DNA from: Neonectria sp. B-13
Taxonomy: Eukaryota > Ascomycota > Sordariomycetes > Hypocreales > Nectriaceae
DNA length: 64,000 bases
NCBI GenBank assembly: GCA_002682825.1
Contig: NOKP01000036.1
Location: 62,001 to 126,000 of the forward strand
Direction of reading: 5' to 3'
A program made the translations under genes and the position numbers. The notes below the pieces were generated by a model that worked only from the letters and a program-made list of their open reading frames with translations, was not told where the DNA came from and ran no database searches. Each line of letters begins with the position of its first letter. Position 1 is the first letter of the stretch. This document shows, piece after piece, positions 43,801-54,560 of the stretch.

Positions 43801-45018
43801 CAGCTTCGCACTCTAGTCCTCGCCTTTAGTAATATCGTGCGTAAGAGCAAGGGGACTGCAAAAGAGAAGGAAGAACTCGGCCAAATCGCTGCCGAGATAT
43901 CCAAGGAGATCGTGGCGCCGCTTAAGCGCACGATGGACGGCAAGGAGGTCGTCGTCGTCGCTCCTTCTCACGTCATGCAGCTCTTCCCTTGCTCTGCCTT
44001 GCTTCTCGACGGGAAACCACTATTCCTCCAGAAGATCGTGTATCACATCCCGAGCCTCTCAGTCCTCCAGCACCTCTCTAGACGGCGCGCTGCTGCCAAG
44101 ACCACCGGCGATGGGATAATCAGCGTCCTCGCTAGTTCTGCGGCGGCGGGCGCAAACATGGACCCTCTGGAGGCATTGGAATACCGGAAAGCAATCCCGA
44201 TGATCGGCCCCGAAGCGGTCATGGTTGCGGACGCCTTCAAAACAAACCCCATGGACCTAGCAGGCTGCGACGTGGACAAGCTACGGGCGATACTTGGGCA
44301 GTCAGATATCGTGCATCTCGCCACCCACGGGATCGCCCTCTTCGACTCCCCCTGGCAGTCGTACCTGGACACCAAACCACCATTCCGCGTGCTGGACTTG
44401 GCCGCGCTGACGGACTGTGCTCGGCTCGTGGTTTTCGGATGCTGCTGGAGCGGAGCAGGGAGCGCGAACCCCGGAAACGATATCATCGGCTTCACACACG
44501 CGACACTGGCATCAGGCGCCCAAGCGTATATCGGCGGCTTGTGGAAAACTGACGATATCGCCTCGATGCTCTTGATGGTGCTGTTCTACCGCGAGCTTGC
44601 GCGCTCGCTGCGAGGCCAGCGTGTGCGTCTCGCCGAGGCGTGGAGAAAAGCGCAGGTGGCGATGTATAACTTGGACGCGGCATCGGTGCGAGCGCTACTG
44701 GCCGATGCCCAGCGTCTCTGGAGCGATAAGGTGCAAAGTGAAGAGACGCCACACCTGCGGCTGTTCGAATACTCTGAGGATGCACTTAACGTCACCTTGG
44801 AAACGTATGATGAGGGTGATACTATCGTCGACTTGAAACACCCGGCAATATGGGCCCCCTACATCTTGGTAGGATGCGGAGATGTGATGTTTGGACAACT
44901 GCCCCTTGGGTCGACCGCGGCGGCGCAAGAGTCAGCGGAAAGTCGCGCGGATGCCTCCACTGGTAAGGACTCTAAATTATCAGTGGCGAGACTGCATGCA
45001 ACGGCTGACGACAATTAG
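40801..45018 (+). CDS. TPR-CHAT caspase-family protease
   Basis: A single exon of 1405 residues. Residues 1 to about 900 are alpha-helical with TPR-like helix pairs (for example LLHQSGDLARAEIKI, QEHNRQPEKALKWYLYALKE), a protein-interaction and sensing scaffold. The CHAT protease domain fills about residues 950-1370: VVVVAPSHVMQLFPCSALLL, then the catalytic His in VHLATHGIALF (His1176) and the catalytic Cys in VVFGCCWSGAG (Cys1215, aligned with the family's C-E-S-G), then GFTHATLASGAQAYIGGLW. Both active-site residues are present, so activity is expected. CHAT enzymes are caspase-like cysteine proteases; in fungi and bacteria some cleave gasdermins to start cell death. The divergent gasdermin-like gene is the obvious candidate substrate. 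The last codons and 3' UTR recur at 26,680. Confidence 0.9.
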   Translation: MDYATLCQLLGGTIFSEEYRGNLSEIESRCAEPAITPPGSASVEDRHFATLLRAVHLIFTGNLSEAQSRLESLLEEDGTGTQFAARCRVYLFYLVCVKRLPPVLRFHSTLDNPAGVLVEAELQLGEKMKELKRARQYLSAKDCLEGVLLGNMLTFNTTLHVSFQAHPQYPPNVAKGRPIHLNPFPDGLSDMSARLALPATKLYLDRLAVELHLARGSPESQSMLEQLRVAYDAAADFSGMANCLLIKADGVVSRPFTSPLAMGLIVLLRGEGWCNDTWDAAEPAFLLRDDRQAQDLYDQATFLFEAANCPRGKAATLLRRGCIQHAVALSASGTDTKALKAFDEAGRYFSQAGELFEGDIVNSMLVRCHQLLLAISAREVVEVGSIVGLAFDPFDAAKDLGLCAHGTGNVGAAQFMGTLILRFGRWRFVCDRDVKLALVCCACARAFFAAAKDSYLELQALLAHASLLHQSGDLARAEIKIIEGREPGGLLARALERIAMVCDKSEKISALHALRFSTLKSFDIVASRIYQATGNSAMFLEWISERDRLAPLGTGNHKQEMERLFDRLASIALGTDPSEMPSRRADLVSRIVSPIISQEQLLADYNNTMRLVYAALDKADVEAWQDLLREFVWRCDHATQPSLPSDQIAIFKLIALSQLGDLDEARAILPAALPRQFAGPMVRTAQDVLEQYMEAHAPPDVAAWRRKQKLDAADRAISYCILARDWARGAEVISRAIAALPEYNSPQSLPRTSNSWQTLTFVAMIQEHNRQPEKALKWYLYALKELDALRNSVDVEARRGCHSSIHSGELFAGLIRVCLAFERSPPSSSRERLPQQWDLPGLSWAQQALIFIERGRSRALLDLLVTKENLDPKKVTEWAAWANRAYEVHLLLPLATRQGNDGRILSYGEVAERLGQHGRSSAMRNLEDVLSALSRLEAEQLAAGSMFSLADPVLTAEPLFECIPQDTVVFEISSSRQGLIVLGVTHKGVEAWHQSSLTDIQLRTLVLAFSNIVRKSKGTAKEKEELGQIAAEISKEIVAPLKRTMDGKEVVVVAPSHVMQLFPCSALLLDGKPLFLQKIVYHIPSLSVLQHLSRRRAAAKTTGDGIISVLASSAAAGANMDPLEALEYRKAIPMIGPEAVMVADAFKTNPMDLAGCDVDKLRAILGQSDIVHLATHGIALFDSPWQSYLDTKPPFRVLDLAALTDCARLVVFGCCWSGAGSANPGNDIIGFTHATLASGAQAYIGGLWKTDDIASMLLMVLFYRELARSLRGQRVRLAEAWRKAQVAMYNLDAASVRALLADAQRLWSDKVQSEETPHLRLFEYSEDALNVTLETYDEGDTIVDLKHPAIWAPYILVGCGDVMFGQLPLGSTAAAQESAESRADASTGKDSKLSVARLHATADDN

Positions 45019-45251
45019 GGATCGTCTCGTCACCTCGCATGAGTGATACAACACCAGACAGAGAGGGTTGTTGTAAGTCCTTCTGAGAGACCTGGGGGGG
45101 TGGGTTATCATTGCCAACCTAGGATCACACACTACATTGGCAAGCCTGAACGCCCACCAACATCATATACCTATGGACCAAGGTGTATGTGTGTACTTAA
45201 TCAGTGCCGATTGAATCGAAACATCTTCAGGCTGTGTCAATCTTTTCAGCT

Positions 45252-45610
45252 TTAAATATGGCTCCTCTTTGGCAGCTCGGCGCAATGAAGGTAGACGGAG
45301 AGTTCTGAGCTTGTATTCTGCGTATCTCTAATTATGGTGATAGCGCCAACATCGGTCAGCAGACGTGAATTACCAGGTTCAAATAATAGGCGAGAGGAAA
45401 CAACCCCAATGTCAATATCCTGGATACACTCGCCCGTATCGGCGCGCCAGATCCGTACCGTCTCGTCGCGAGAGGCTGAGGCCACGAGCGCTGAGTCGTG
45501 CGAGAAGGCGACCGACATAACCCCGTCGCTATGGCCCTCGAGGGTCTGCATACACTCGCCCTTGAAGGGTGGGGCGGGTGAGCCAGCTCCGGCAAAGCTC
45601 ACCCGGCTCC
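45252..45610 (-). pseudogene. Last WD40 repeat and tail of a truncated NLR-type gene
   Basis: Minus-strand frame with one complete WD40 unit, [20 protein letters not shown] through [18 protein letters not shown], then the closing segment [17 protein letters not shown] and a 3' tail ending PKRSHI. This is how fungal HET-E/NACHT-WD40 proteins end: the last repeat followed by a half repeat. The frame loses similarity before residue 12, where the AT-rich tract begins (about 45,650), so the other repeats and the NACHT core are missing. It is a 3' fragment rather than a working gene. The remaining part is not mutated by RIP. Confidence 0.75.
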
Positions 45611-46708
45611 GCTGAGTCGCGCGATTGGCTCGACCACAGGAGCAAACTATACATTTTTATCCTAATCCCGTACAAACGGCAACTCTACATTCAGCTCATG
45701 GCCTTTGCTAACTATAATACTAGAAGCAGCCTGAGTTAAGACCTTAAGATTGCCTTAGTTTATAATATAATAATCTATAATACAATAGACATATAACTAT
45801 TATAGATAATACTACCTTCTACTACCTTACTAAGCCTTCCTTTTGAGCTTTACCCTAAAATAGTTAAGAATTTGTCATTTCTAGACAATATTAATCTAAA
45901 GAGGACTTATAAATACTTTTAGGGCCTTATTAAGTTCAGTCATATTAAGCAAATCAAAGCTAAAACCTCCCCTTATGCAATAGCTAAAGATATTTATGCC
46001 TATATTAGCTGTTAATGCCTATAGCCTATTTATAGGTTTATAGATAAAATGCTAAAGGCAAAGAAATAGAAAAGTAGAGTAGAAGCTTTAAAGTACTTCT
46101 ATATTAAATATAGTATAATACTATAAGGGAAAGAATGCATTTAAGGGTATACTATGAGTACCTATATATTAATATAAGGGATATATTATATAATCTGCTT
46201 TAGCTACTAACATTTTAATAGAAAGGTATAAGATAATTAAGATAGAAATACATTATATTATTTACTTTATATAATAGTAAAGGAGAGCTTTTAGATAGCT
46301 TTCTAATAATACTAAGAGAAGTATAGAATAGTAAAAGAGTAGAGAAGGTTAAGGTAGGAATAAGAACAGAGGTAAGCAGCTAGATATGCTTTTTAGGGCT
46401 TAGACTATAATAAAGACTCAGATGGATTAGAACCTAGCCCAACCTAGAGTAAGTTATAGATGGATATAATTCAAGCTAAGGCAGATATGTATATGAATAG
46501 CCCAAAGGCCAGGTCAGAATAGCTCTCTTATGTCACTTCTTAAGATATCAACTTGATCAGTAATCAAAGCCGAAATTCTTAGTTACTTTAATAGTCTTAA
46601 TGCAATATAAATGAGCAACTAGAACTGCCTTATGCAAAGACGCAGGACTAGGCAAAGAAAGTAACCTGCTAAGGTTAGTACTACTAGTATGGAGCTAAGC
46701 TCTAAGGC
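45611..46708. other. RIP-degraded tract, unassigned
   Basis: AT-rich with dense TA words. A plus-strand reading starting near 45,700 (MAFANYNTRSSLS) keeps a frame with RIP-like stops for about 300 bp but I could not name the family. Probably a transposon body. Confidence 0.4.
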
Positions 46709-46712
46709 ATAG

Positions 46713-47259
46713 TTTGGCGGTGGAAAGGGACAAGAAACAATACCCCAAATGGATGACAGTCCTTTAGTGAGGTACACAGAAATGCATCGCATAGGCGTCT
46801 CAGTCGGTCAGCCCTAAGCTGAACTAGACAGTGCGTATATGGTCAGGCAGTCTAGAGTCTAGTACCTCCTAATAGGGAAGCATCTCATGAGGTTGATTGT
46901 TAAGTTGAAAATAGGAAAGAATGTTAGTAAGGCATTGAAAAGGCCTGCAGTTGGCTTAGCAATCGGCATTATAGAAGACAGAGGTTTGACCTAGAATTAA
47001 GTGAAGATTTGAATGTAATTATAGAATTCTTTCTCAGTAAACAAAGGCAAAGGCTTGAGCTTTGAGCTCAATGAGCTCATTTCTCTCGTCTCTCTGCAGT
47101 AAGAAGCTCTCTAGTCCTTATCTCTTAAGGTGATGATGAAAAGAAAAAGACCCTCTCCCTCCTTCCCTACTTAACCTTCCTTGCGGCAGCCCCCTTCTAT
47201 ACCCAATTACACCCCTGCTAGCAACCAGCTAGCCCACTTGGCCTTTAGCCCCTGCTACA
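46713..47259. repeat. 550-bp interspersed repeat, copy 2 (RIP-mutated)
   Basis: 547 bp matching 24091-24640 over its whole length, from TTTGGCGGTGGAAAGGG to GCCCCTGCTACA, flanked by ATAG on both sides (46709-46712 and 47260-47263). Differences from copy 1 are mostly C-to-T and G-to-A (GCGTCGCACAGG against GCATCGCATAGG), as RIP would cause. It sits inside an even more degraded tract. Confidence 0.8.
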
Positions 47260-47263
47260 ATAG

Positions 47264-48844
47264 GCAGTACTATATTACCTTGTTTAAAGAGCCTCTAGTA
47301 TTATCCATTAACCCAAAACTCCTTATTAGCATAGGAGCCTAGGCTCTTAACTGCCCAGTCCTACTTAAAGTTATCCTCTTCTATCTCTATTAAATATCCT
47401 TTCTCTTCTTTTTAAACTTTATTCTCATAAGTAATAGCTTTTGCATTTGTCTTTCTCCTCTTTTAATAGGTCTTAGTCAATAAGCCTATACTCTCCTCCT
47501 TATGCATTTTACACTTAAGTAAGTTCTCTTTTGTCCTATGAATAAATTTCATATGTTCTATCTATCTATTAAGGCTAATAATTATTATCTTATTACTATC
47601 CTTATAGTATATAGAGTAAGAAAATAGGTTTTTAAATTTGCCTATTTAGATATACTTTATAGTAATATATACATTAAAGCTATTAATAGTAAATAATCCC
47701 TTATATAAGTAATAATAAGATATTCTATTATTTATATTTAGTATATTAATCTTATTATAGTATTATATAGTATAATTGCTTTAGGCCTATATATTAGCCT
47801 TAACCTTACTATTCTCCTTCCTAAGCTTTTTATACTTTAAACAGAAGAATAGCTTTTCTACTTTCTCTTTATAGAAATACTAGAAATGTTTTATAAGGTA
47901 TAAACAACTTTAAAAGAAACTATATAGCCCTAGGAGATACTAAGGCTATTTAGTTATATATCTAGCTAGATTGATAGTAGTATTATCTATCTTTAATAGA
48001 ACTATAGCCTTATAATCCTTTTGAATATAGTTCTTTATTATTTCTAGGACCTTCTAGTAAGGTTTTTAACCTATTAATAAGCCTTTAATATATAAGGCAG
48101 TTAGGTTACTCTTTATATATAGATACTAATAATAATCTTTAAGAATAGTATTCTATAAATAAACTATCAGTTTACCTCTTATATACAATCAATTTACCTT
48201 ATTAAAATAAATATCCTAGTTCTTTAATAACTAAAGGTACTTAAGGTAATCTTTTATTAATCTTATCTTTATTATAATCTTCTTTTTTACTTCTTAGCTT
48301 TAAGGTAGAAAGGCACTATACTCTGTCTAAAGACAGTAGATATTATCCCTCTTCTTAAAGCTATTAAAATCTTCCTTAGAGATATAGATTAAAGCTAGAT
48401 TATCTTATTTTAGAAAGGCATAATAAGTCTTTTTAAGAAGAATATCTATATTGCCTATATAATCTTTAAAAGAGATCCTTATAAGGTTCAATTTAATATT
48501 AAATAGTTAATAACTCTTCTTAAATACTTTAGAAGAGTTAAATAGAATAAAATTATATAAAGGTACTTTTAAATATCCTAAAATATTATAAGCTTAAATA
48601 TAACCTTTAAAAATCTTAACTTACTAATGAATTAACTAATAGAATCTACCCTTAAAGAGTATAGTCTTATTCTATTCTTATTACTAAGATTTATAATAAG
48701 GATAGTACAATCCTAAATAGCCTAAAACTAATTATATAAAATAGAAAGAATTTCCTAGTCTAATATTTTAGGTTTTCAGTCAACTATTATATAGTTAGCT
48801 TTAATACCTAATAGTATCTTATATGATAATATATTATTCACTAT
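47264..48844. other. RIP-degraded tract, unassigned transposon-like
   Basis: Very AT-rich, without ORFs. It probably continues the element interrupted by copy 2 of the 550-bp repeat. I could not recognise protein domains on either strand. Confidence 0.4.
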
Positions 48845-50209
48845 ATAGCTAATATACTTAATAAGCAAGTACAATAAACAAGCAAGTGTAACAAAAATCC
48901 CTCAATCTCTCTTTCTTCCATTTAATCAATTGATTCTTAACTACTAAACATATCTCAATTTAATAATAAGGCTTCTATACTCCTTGCTCTTTAAGCCCTT
49001 TAAAATAACCTAAAATTAAGTCTCTAATGTACTATAAGCATCTACTAGGTCCATTTTTAGACCTTATATTACTAATAGAAGGGTATTCTTTCTTAATATA
49101 ATACTATCCTTAAATCATATAGACTATTTGATCTAGAGGAAAAGATTATTATTTAGTTTATTCTTAATCTAAATTCATAAGAATTTCCCTTATAACTATA
49201 TAATATTAAAGAAATAGTTTACTAACTGCTTACTAACTATAATATATTACCTATTAGTAAGTATTAAGCTTCTAACTTTATTAGGTAATAACTAAAGCTT
49301 AAAATATTTTTCTTTTATAAATATAACTATTAGAGGGCTAAATATAAAGATCTAACTATTATTTATAATTGGTTCTAGCTTATAAAGAATATAATCATAA
49401 AATATAGTATTAATTTAGCTAATATCTATAACTTTAATAAGACTAGCTTTATAATAAGTATAATTATAAGTAGAATAATTATTATAAGTATAAATAGATA
49501 TAAAAACCTAAAATCAGTCTAGCCTAAAAACTAGGAATAGGTTATAATCATTTAGGCAATTAATATAGAAGGCTAAGTAATCTAGCTATTTATTATAGTT
49601 ATAGGCTAATATTACCTTACTAACTAGTACTAAGAAAGTAACCTTTTAAGCAATTAAGCTATTATAATAACTTAAAATAACTAGACTAATAATAAGATAG
49701 GTCTTAAGTAGCTTAAGTACTTTAGCTAGTATATAAAGAATTAATTAACTAATTATTATTATCTTCTAATCCTTAATAAGTATAAAAGTTATTACTCTAT
49801 TAACTTTAAGAAATATTATAAAGAGAATAATATTATTATACTTTATATACTGCCTTATTTATCTTATCTACTCTAGCCTTTTAATGTTAGGTACTTTAGG
49901 CTATTTAAAATAGCCTATAGTTAACAAATTGAATAATTAATCAAATGTTTTATAATCTATATTATAAAGACTAAGTTCTTCCTAGCCTTCTATGCTATCT
50001 ATATAGCTACTATAATAAGGAGTAATATTAAAGGAGGTTTTTAAAGGGCTAGACTTATTCCTTTAAACCTAGAAAATGTTATATTAAAGCTTAATATATA
50101 GCTATAGACTTTAATATTAACTATAGAGAAGGTTAGCCTTTCTAACCCTTAAGTCTTAAAGACCCTAAAGATAATACTTAAGGCTAGTTTATAGTCTAAA
50201 TACCTTAAA
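48845..50209 (+). pseudogene. RIP-mutated pogo/Fot1-like (DDE) transposase, 5' part
   Basis: One reading frame runs from an ATA at 48950 (mutated ATG) to 50209 with stops that fit RIP (TAA/TAG) but no frameshift. Readable pieces follow the pogo family order: SQFNNKASILLAL; DLEEKIII near 49,133; RAKYKDLTIIYNWF near 49,340; IYNFNKTSF near 49,425 and LLILNKYKSYYS near 49,763, where the first two catalytic Asp residues now read Asn; then ILYILPYLSYLL. Upstream, 48,845-48,890 resembles the arm of the palindromic MITE at 35480, probably the terminal repeat. The enzyme's 3' part continues at 58534, after the gypsy insertion. Confidence 0.8.
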
Positions 50210-50577
50210 TGTAATAGTCAGGTCTAGCCTAAGGGTATAGAGTAGGTCTAAGGTATATAGTTTAATGATTGAGTAGATTAGGATATTATAGTAAGTAATA
50301 TAGGTTATAATAGTAATATATAAAGGTAAGTTATTGTATAACTAAGTAGAAGTATTAATAGCTAAGAAGCTTAAGGCTCTTATCTAATGTACTAAATGAA
50401 TATATATATATATAACATAGAATAATAAGGTCTAGGAGCATATTAGTCCTAGAGTACTATTGCTCTTAGAGTAATATTATTCCTATAAGTTATAGTCCTT
50501 CTATAGTTAGAGAGAAAAAGTAGGTATATTATAGTTCTACTGATTGTAACTATCTAGTCTTAACCTAGGCTATAATA
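50210..50577 (-). repeat. LTR (3' LTR in element sense)
   Basis: Begins TGTAATAGTCAGG and ends CTAGGCTATAATA on the plus strand; matches 58166-58533 closely, with differences mainly transitions (GGCTATAATA against GGCTGTAATA). TG...CA ends are inferred, the final CA having become TA. Confidence 0.88.
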
Positions 50578-53500
50578 TAATGTCTCCCTTCTAGTAGTCT
50601 TATCCTTAAGGCTATATTAGTAGGCCTATTTGGATTTCTTATTGATTTATAGTTTCTTCTTCTATAAATATTCTATGTAATATTATACTAATGAAATATC
50701 CAGCTATATTATAAAGACTTCTATACAAAAACAAACTAAGTGTTTAGCTTTATCCTATACTATTGCTATTTTAGGGTAATCTATTGATATATTATATACT
50801 TACTGCTTTTATAGTAGTAAGTATTATATTATATCTAGGGATTCTATATAATATAGTGAGTATATTGATATAAGAAAAACTTATGATAGTATATATATTG
50901 TATTATCCTATGAGTATTCTTTAGGGTATTGTTTTTCTTTTGCTAATTCCTTTTAGTTATTAAATTAATAAACTAAGAGAAGAAGCTAAAGGTAGATAAG
51001 AAAGAGGTAGATAAAGATTTATTAAAACTTTATAATGAACTAATAGCCTTTTAATTGTATATAGTAATTGCTATAGGTTGCTTATTGTATCTTTGAAAAA
51101 TGTAGAATAAGGTAAAGGAGAAGTGTTCTAAGATAGTTCATTAGGGTCTATAGGGTCTAGAGGAGGAGGATAGTCTATTGGATGCACTAAATGCATAGGA
51201 ATATAAGATGATTTAAAATCTCCTAGGGTTTACTATTCTAAGTAATATTGACTAATCCTCCTTTAGTCTTAGTTTCCTTAATAGTACTAATACTTTAGTT
51301 TTAGATCCTTTTTTGTCTTTTAGTATAATTAGTAAAAGTTCTTTAAGAGGTATTAAATATAAGTAAGATTTTTTACTAGTTCTTATTAATTATTACTCTT
51401 AGGATAGTCTTTCTATTTAATAAGATACTTAGTTTGATTATTTACTTTATATATATTTAAGATTACTTTTACTATATATTCTTTTAGTCCTTTAACCTTA
51501 GTTTTATATTTATTATTAAACTTAGTATAAATTGTATCTTTTATAGTCTTAAGGAATAAGATATAGAAAACTAAGTAAAGTCTAACTTTTAGTAGTAAGT
51601 CTAACTAATAGTTATTTTCTAAGATTTTCTTAATAATTTTGTAAGATCTAATGAATTTATAGTTCAATTTTTTATTTTATTATTTTATTTTAATGTTTTT
51701 TATTATAAGATAAACCATATCTCTTTCCTAGAAAGATAGTCTCTTTATTCTTTTTGAATTATAGTATTTTTTTATCTAGTTTCTAATGAATTTAAGCTTA
51801 GTCTTAAGTTCTTTATATAGATTCTTTAATTTTTCTATTGTAAGAATGGCTTTAGGGATAATTAATCTATCTTAGCTTATTCTATAAGCATTAGGATTGA
51901 ATCTAAAGTTAGTATATACTAGGGTAAGCTTTATGCTTTTATTTATAGCTATATTATAGCTCAATTATATAGTTAGTAGCTTCTAAACCTAGTTATTCTA
52001 TTTATAATTAATATAGTATTAAAAGTACTATTCTAGTATTTAGTTTATTCATTCTATTTGATTGTTAATCTAAGGTTAGAAAGCTATAGTAAGTTAATAG
52101 TTTAATCCTAAATAGTTTATTAATGATTATTAAAACTTTAAAGTAAATAAAGGTCCTTAATTAGAGAGAATCTTTATAGGAAGTCTATAAATACTAATAA
52201 TGTTTTATAAGAAGATATAAATAAACTGCTTTATATCTATTGATTCCTAGTAAGATATAAAATAGGAAAATTTTATAAGTCTATCTATAATAATAAGAAT
52301 ACTATTATAGAAGGTTCTAATTATAGGGTCTTCTAATAGAGGTAGTTTTATAATAAAATCTATAGTAATAAAGTCCTAAGGTTATTTAGTAACTAATAAG
52401 GGCTATAGTTCTCTATATGGTTTATAGTATTAAGCCTTAGTTTTATAATATTTATTGTATTAGTTAATAATCTCTTTAATTACTATCTTTATTTTAGGAA
52501 ATTAGTATATTAATTTAACTCTATTAAGGGTTTTATTAACTCCTTAATGTTTATAAAGCAAATACTTATATATTTCTTATATAAATTAGTATTAAAGTTC
52601 TATAGGAACTTATTACTTATTAGTTTTTTTATCTTAAGGTAGCTTATTATTATAACATTAGATCTAAGTATAAAGGTCATTATAATTTATAATAATATAA
52701 GTACTTCCTAATGTTTTTCCTTTATTATTTATTACCTATTGTATAGCCTTATAACTTAGGTATTTTATACTAAAGTCCTATTAGTAGTAGGTATTATATT
52801 AGTAGTAGTTATTAGGTCCTTCTATATTCTATATAAAATAGTTATTAAAGTAGCCTTAAAACTATTTATCTAACTATTTATATTAATATTTAATAATTTA
52901 ATAATAGTATTTAATAAAGTCTTTATAATGCTTTAGTAGTATATAAAGGCTTCCTTTAATTTAAACTATACCTTAGTCTATTATAACCTAGTTTAGTTTA
53001 TTAAACATTATTTATTATAATTCTAGGTTATATAATTATATCTAAAACTTCTTTTTCTATTTAGAGGTAATACTTTCTTAGATAGATTATATCTTATAGT
53101 ATATTCTATCTTTATTAATAAATAATTATCTAATGATAGTAATGTACTTCTATTTAAGATATCCTTTAGGCATAAAGTATAAAAGTTATTTATTAATCTC
53201 TTATTTTCTATTATTAAAGTTATATTAGTAGCTTATAGTATTAGCTTATCTATTTTCTAATTCTTTTCTATAGATAATAGTATAATTAAATTCTAAAAGA
53301 TATTTAATATAATAGAGTTATTATTTAGTAAGTTATTATATAATTGCAAAGTAAGTAATATTCTTATAGTCTATATAGACCTTAACTTAGTATTTACTTC
53401 CTAGGAGATATTATTAAAATTCTTTGAATGAGTTAATAATTATAAGGAATTCTTTATTATAGATAGGATAATTAAGTTTAGCTTTATACATTTTATAAGA

Positions 53501-53749
53501 GAAGAAGGCAATAGGGTAAAGTATATTATTATTATCTTATTGTCTAATCTAAGAGTCTTATATATAGTCTAATAAGTCTATCTTAAGTTTAATTTCTTAT
53601 TTAGAGTTAAAGGTTATTAGTACTAGTTTACTTAGGATAATATTCTTAATATTATTGAATGCTTTCTTAGTAGTTATATCCTATTGAAAGTTTTCTTCTT
53701 TTTTTATAAATCTAGTAAAAGGTATAATAAGTCTACTAAAGTTTTAAAT

Positions 53750-54560
53750 AAATCTTTAATAGTAATTTGTAAACTTAAGGAATAATTATACTTTCTTAAT
53801 GTTCTTTAGTCTAGGCTATTTACTAATTATAGCAATTTTCTTTAGGTTTATTCTAATCTAGTTATATAAGATTATATATTTAAGAAATTCTATTTCCTTA
53901 ATATAGAAATAACTTTTCTCTAGTTTAACTAACAATTTATTATCTTATAATACTTATAGTATCTTATGGATATATTCTATATATTCTTCTTTAGTTTTTA
54001 AGAAGATTAGGATATTATCTAAATAGTATACTATAAATATATTTAGATATTCTTAAAGTATATAGTTAATTATTTACTAGAATAATACTAAGGTATTTAT
54101 AAGTCCAAAGGGTATAATAAGGTATTTAAAGAGTTTATACTTTATTCTAAAGATAGTTTTCTATTTATATCCTAACTAGATATAGATAAGGTTATATACT
54201 CCTTTGAGATTTAGTACTATAAAGATCTTTATCCTATAGAGCCTATCTTTAAGCTTAGTAATAAGAGGTAATAGAGTTTAATCTTTAAGAATAATTATAT
54301 TTAACTATTTATAATCTATAATAAGTTAGAGCTTTCTATTTTTCTTAGGAATAAATATAATTAGATAATCTATAAAGGACTTAGATTTCTTAATATATCC
54401 TTTCTTTAATATTTTATTAAGGTATTCCTTAAGTATATATAGTTATGTTTTATTAAGATTAAAGATTTTATAGAATATAGGTAATATTCTATCTTTTAAT
54501 ACAATTTTATAACTCCACTTATTGAATTCTAATAGGCCTATCTTAAGTTCTTCCTTAAAG
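53750..54560 (-). pseudogene. Gypsy reverse transcriptase remnant
   Basis: On the minus strand: PFGLINTLVLF near 54,110, then FIVYYLDNILIF at about 54,005-54,040, where the polymerase's second catalytic Asp is read as Asn, then KTKEEYIEYIHKIL and EIEFLKYIIL. Order and spacing are those of Ty3/gypsy reverse transcriptase. Stops fit RIP. Confidence 0.82.

Noticed and set aside
42006..44928. Many long antisense ORFs within the CHAT gene
   Set aside because: Shadows of a long GC-rich coding frame on the plus strand.
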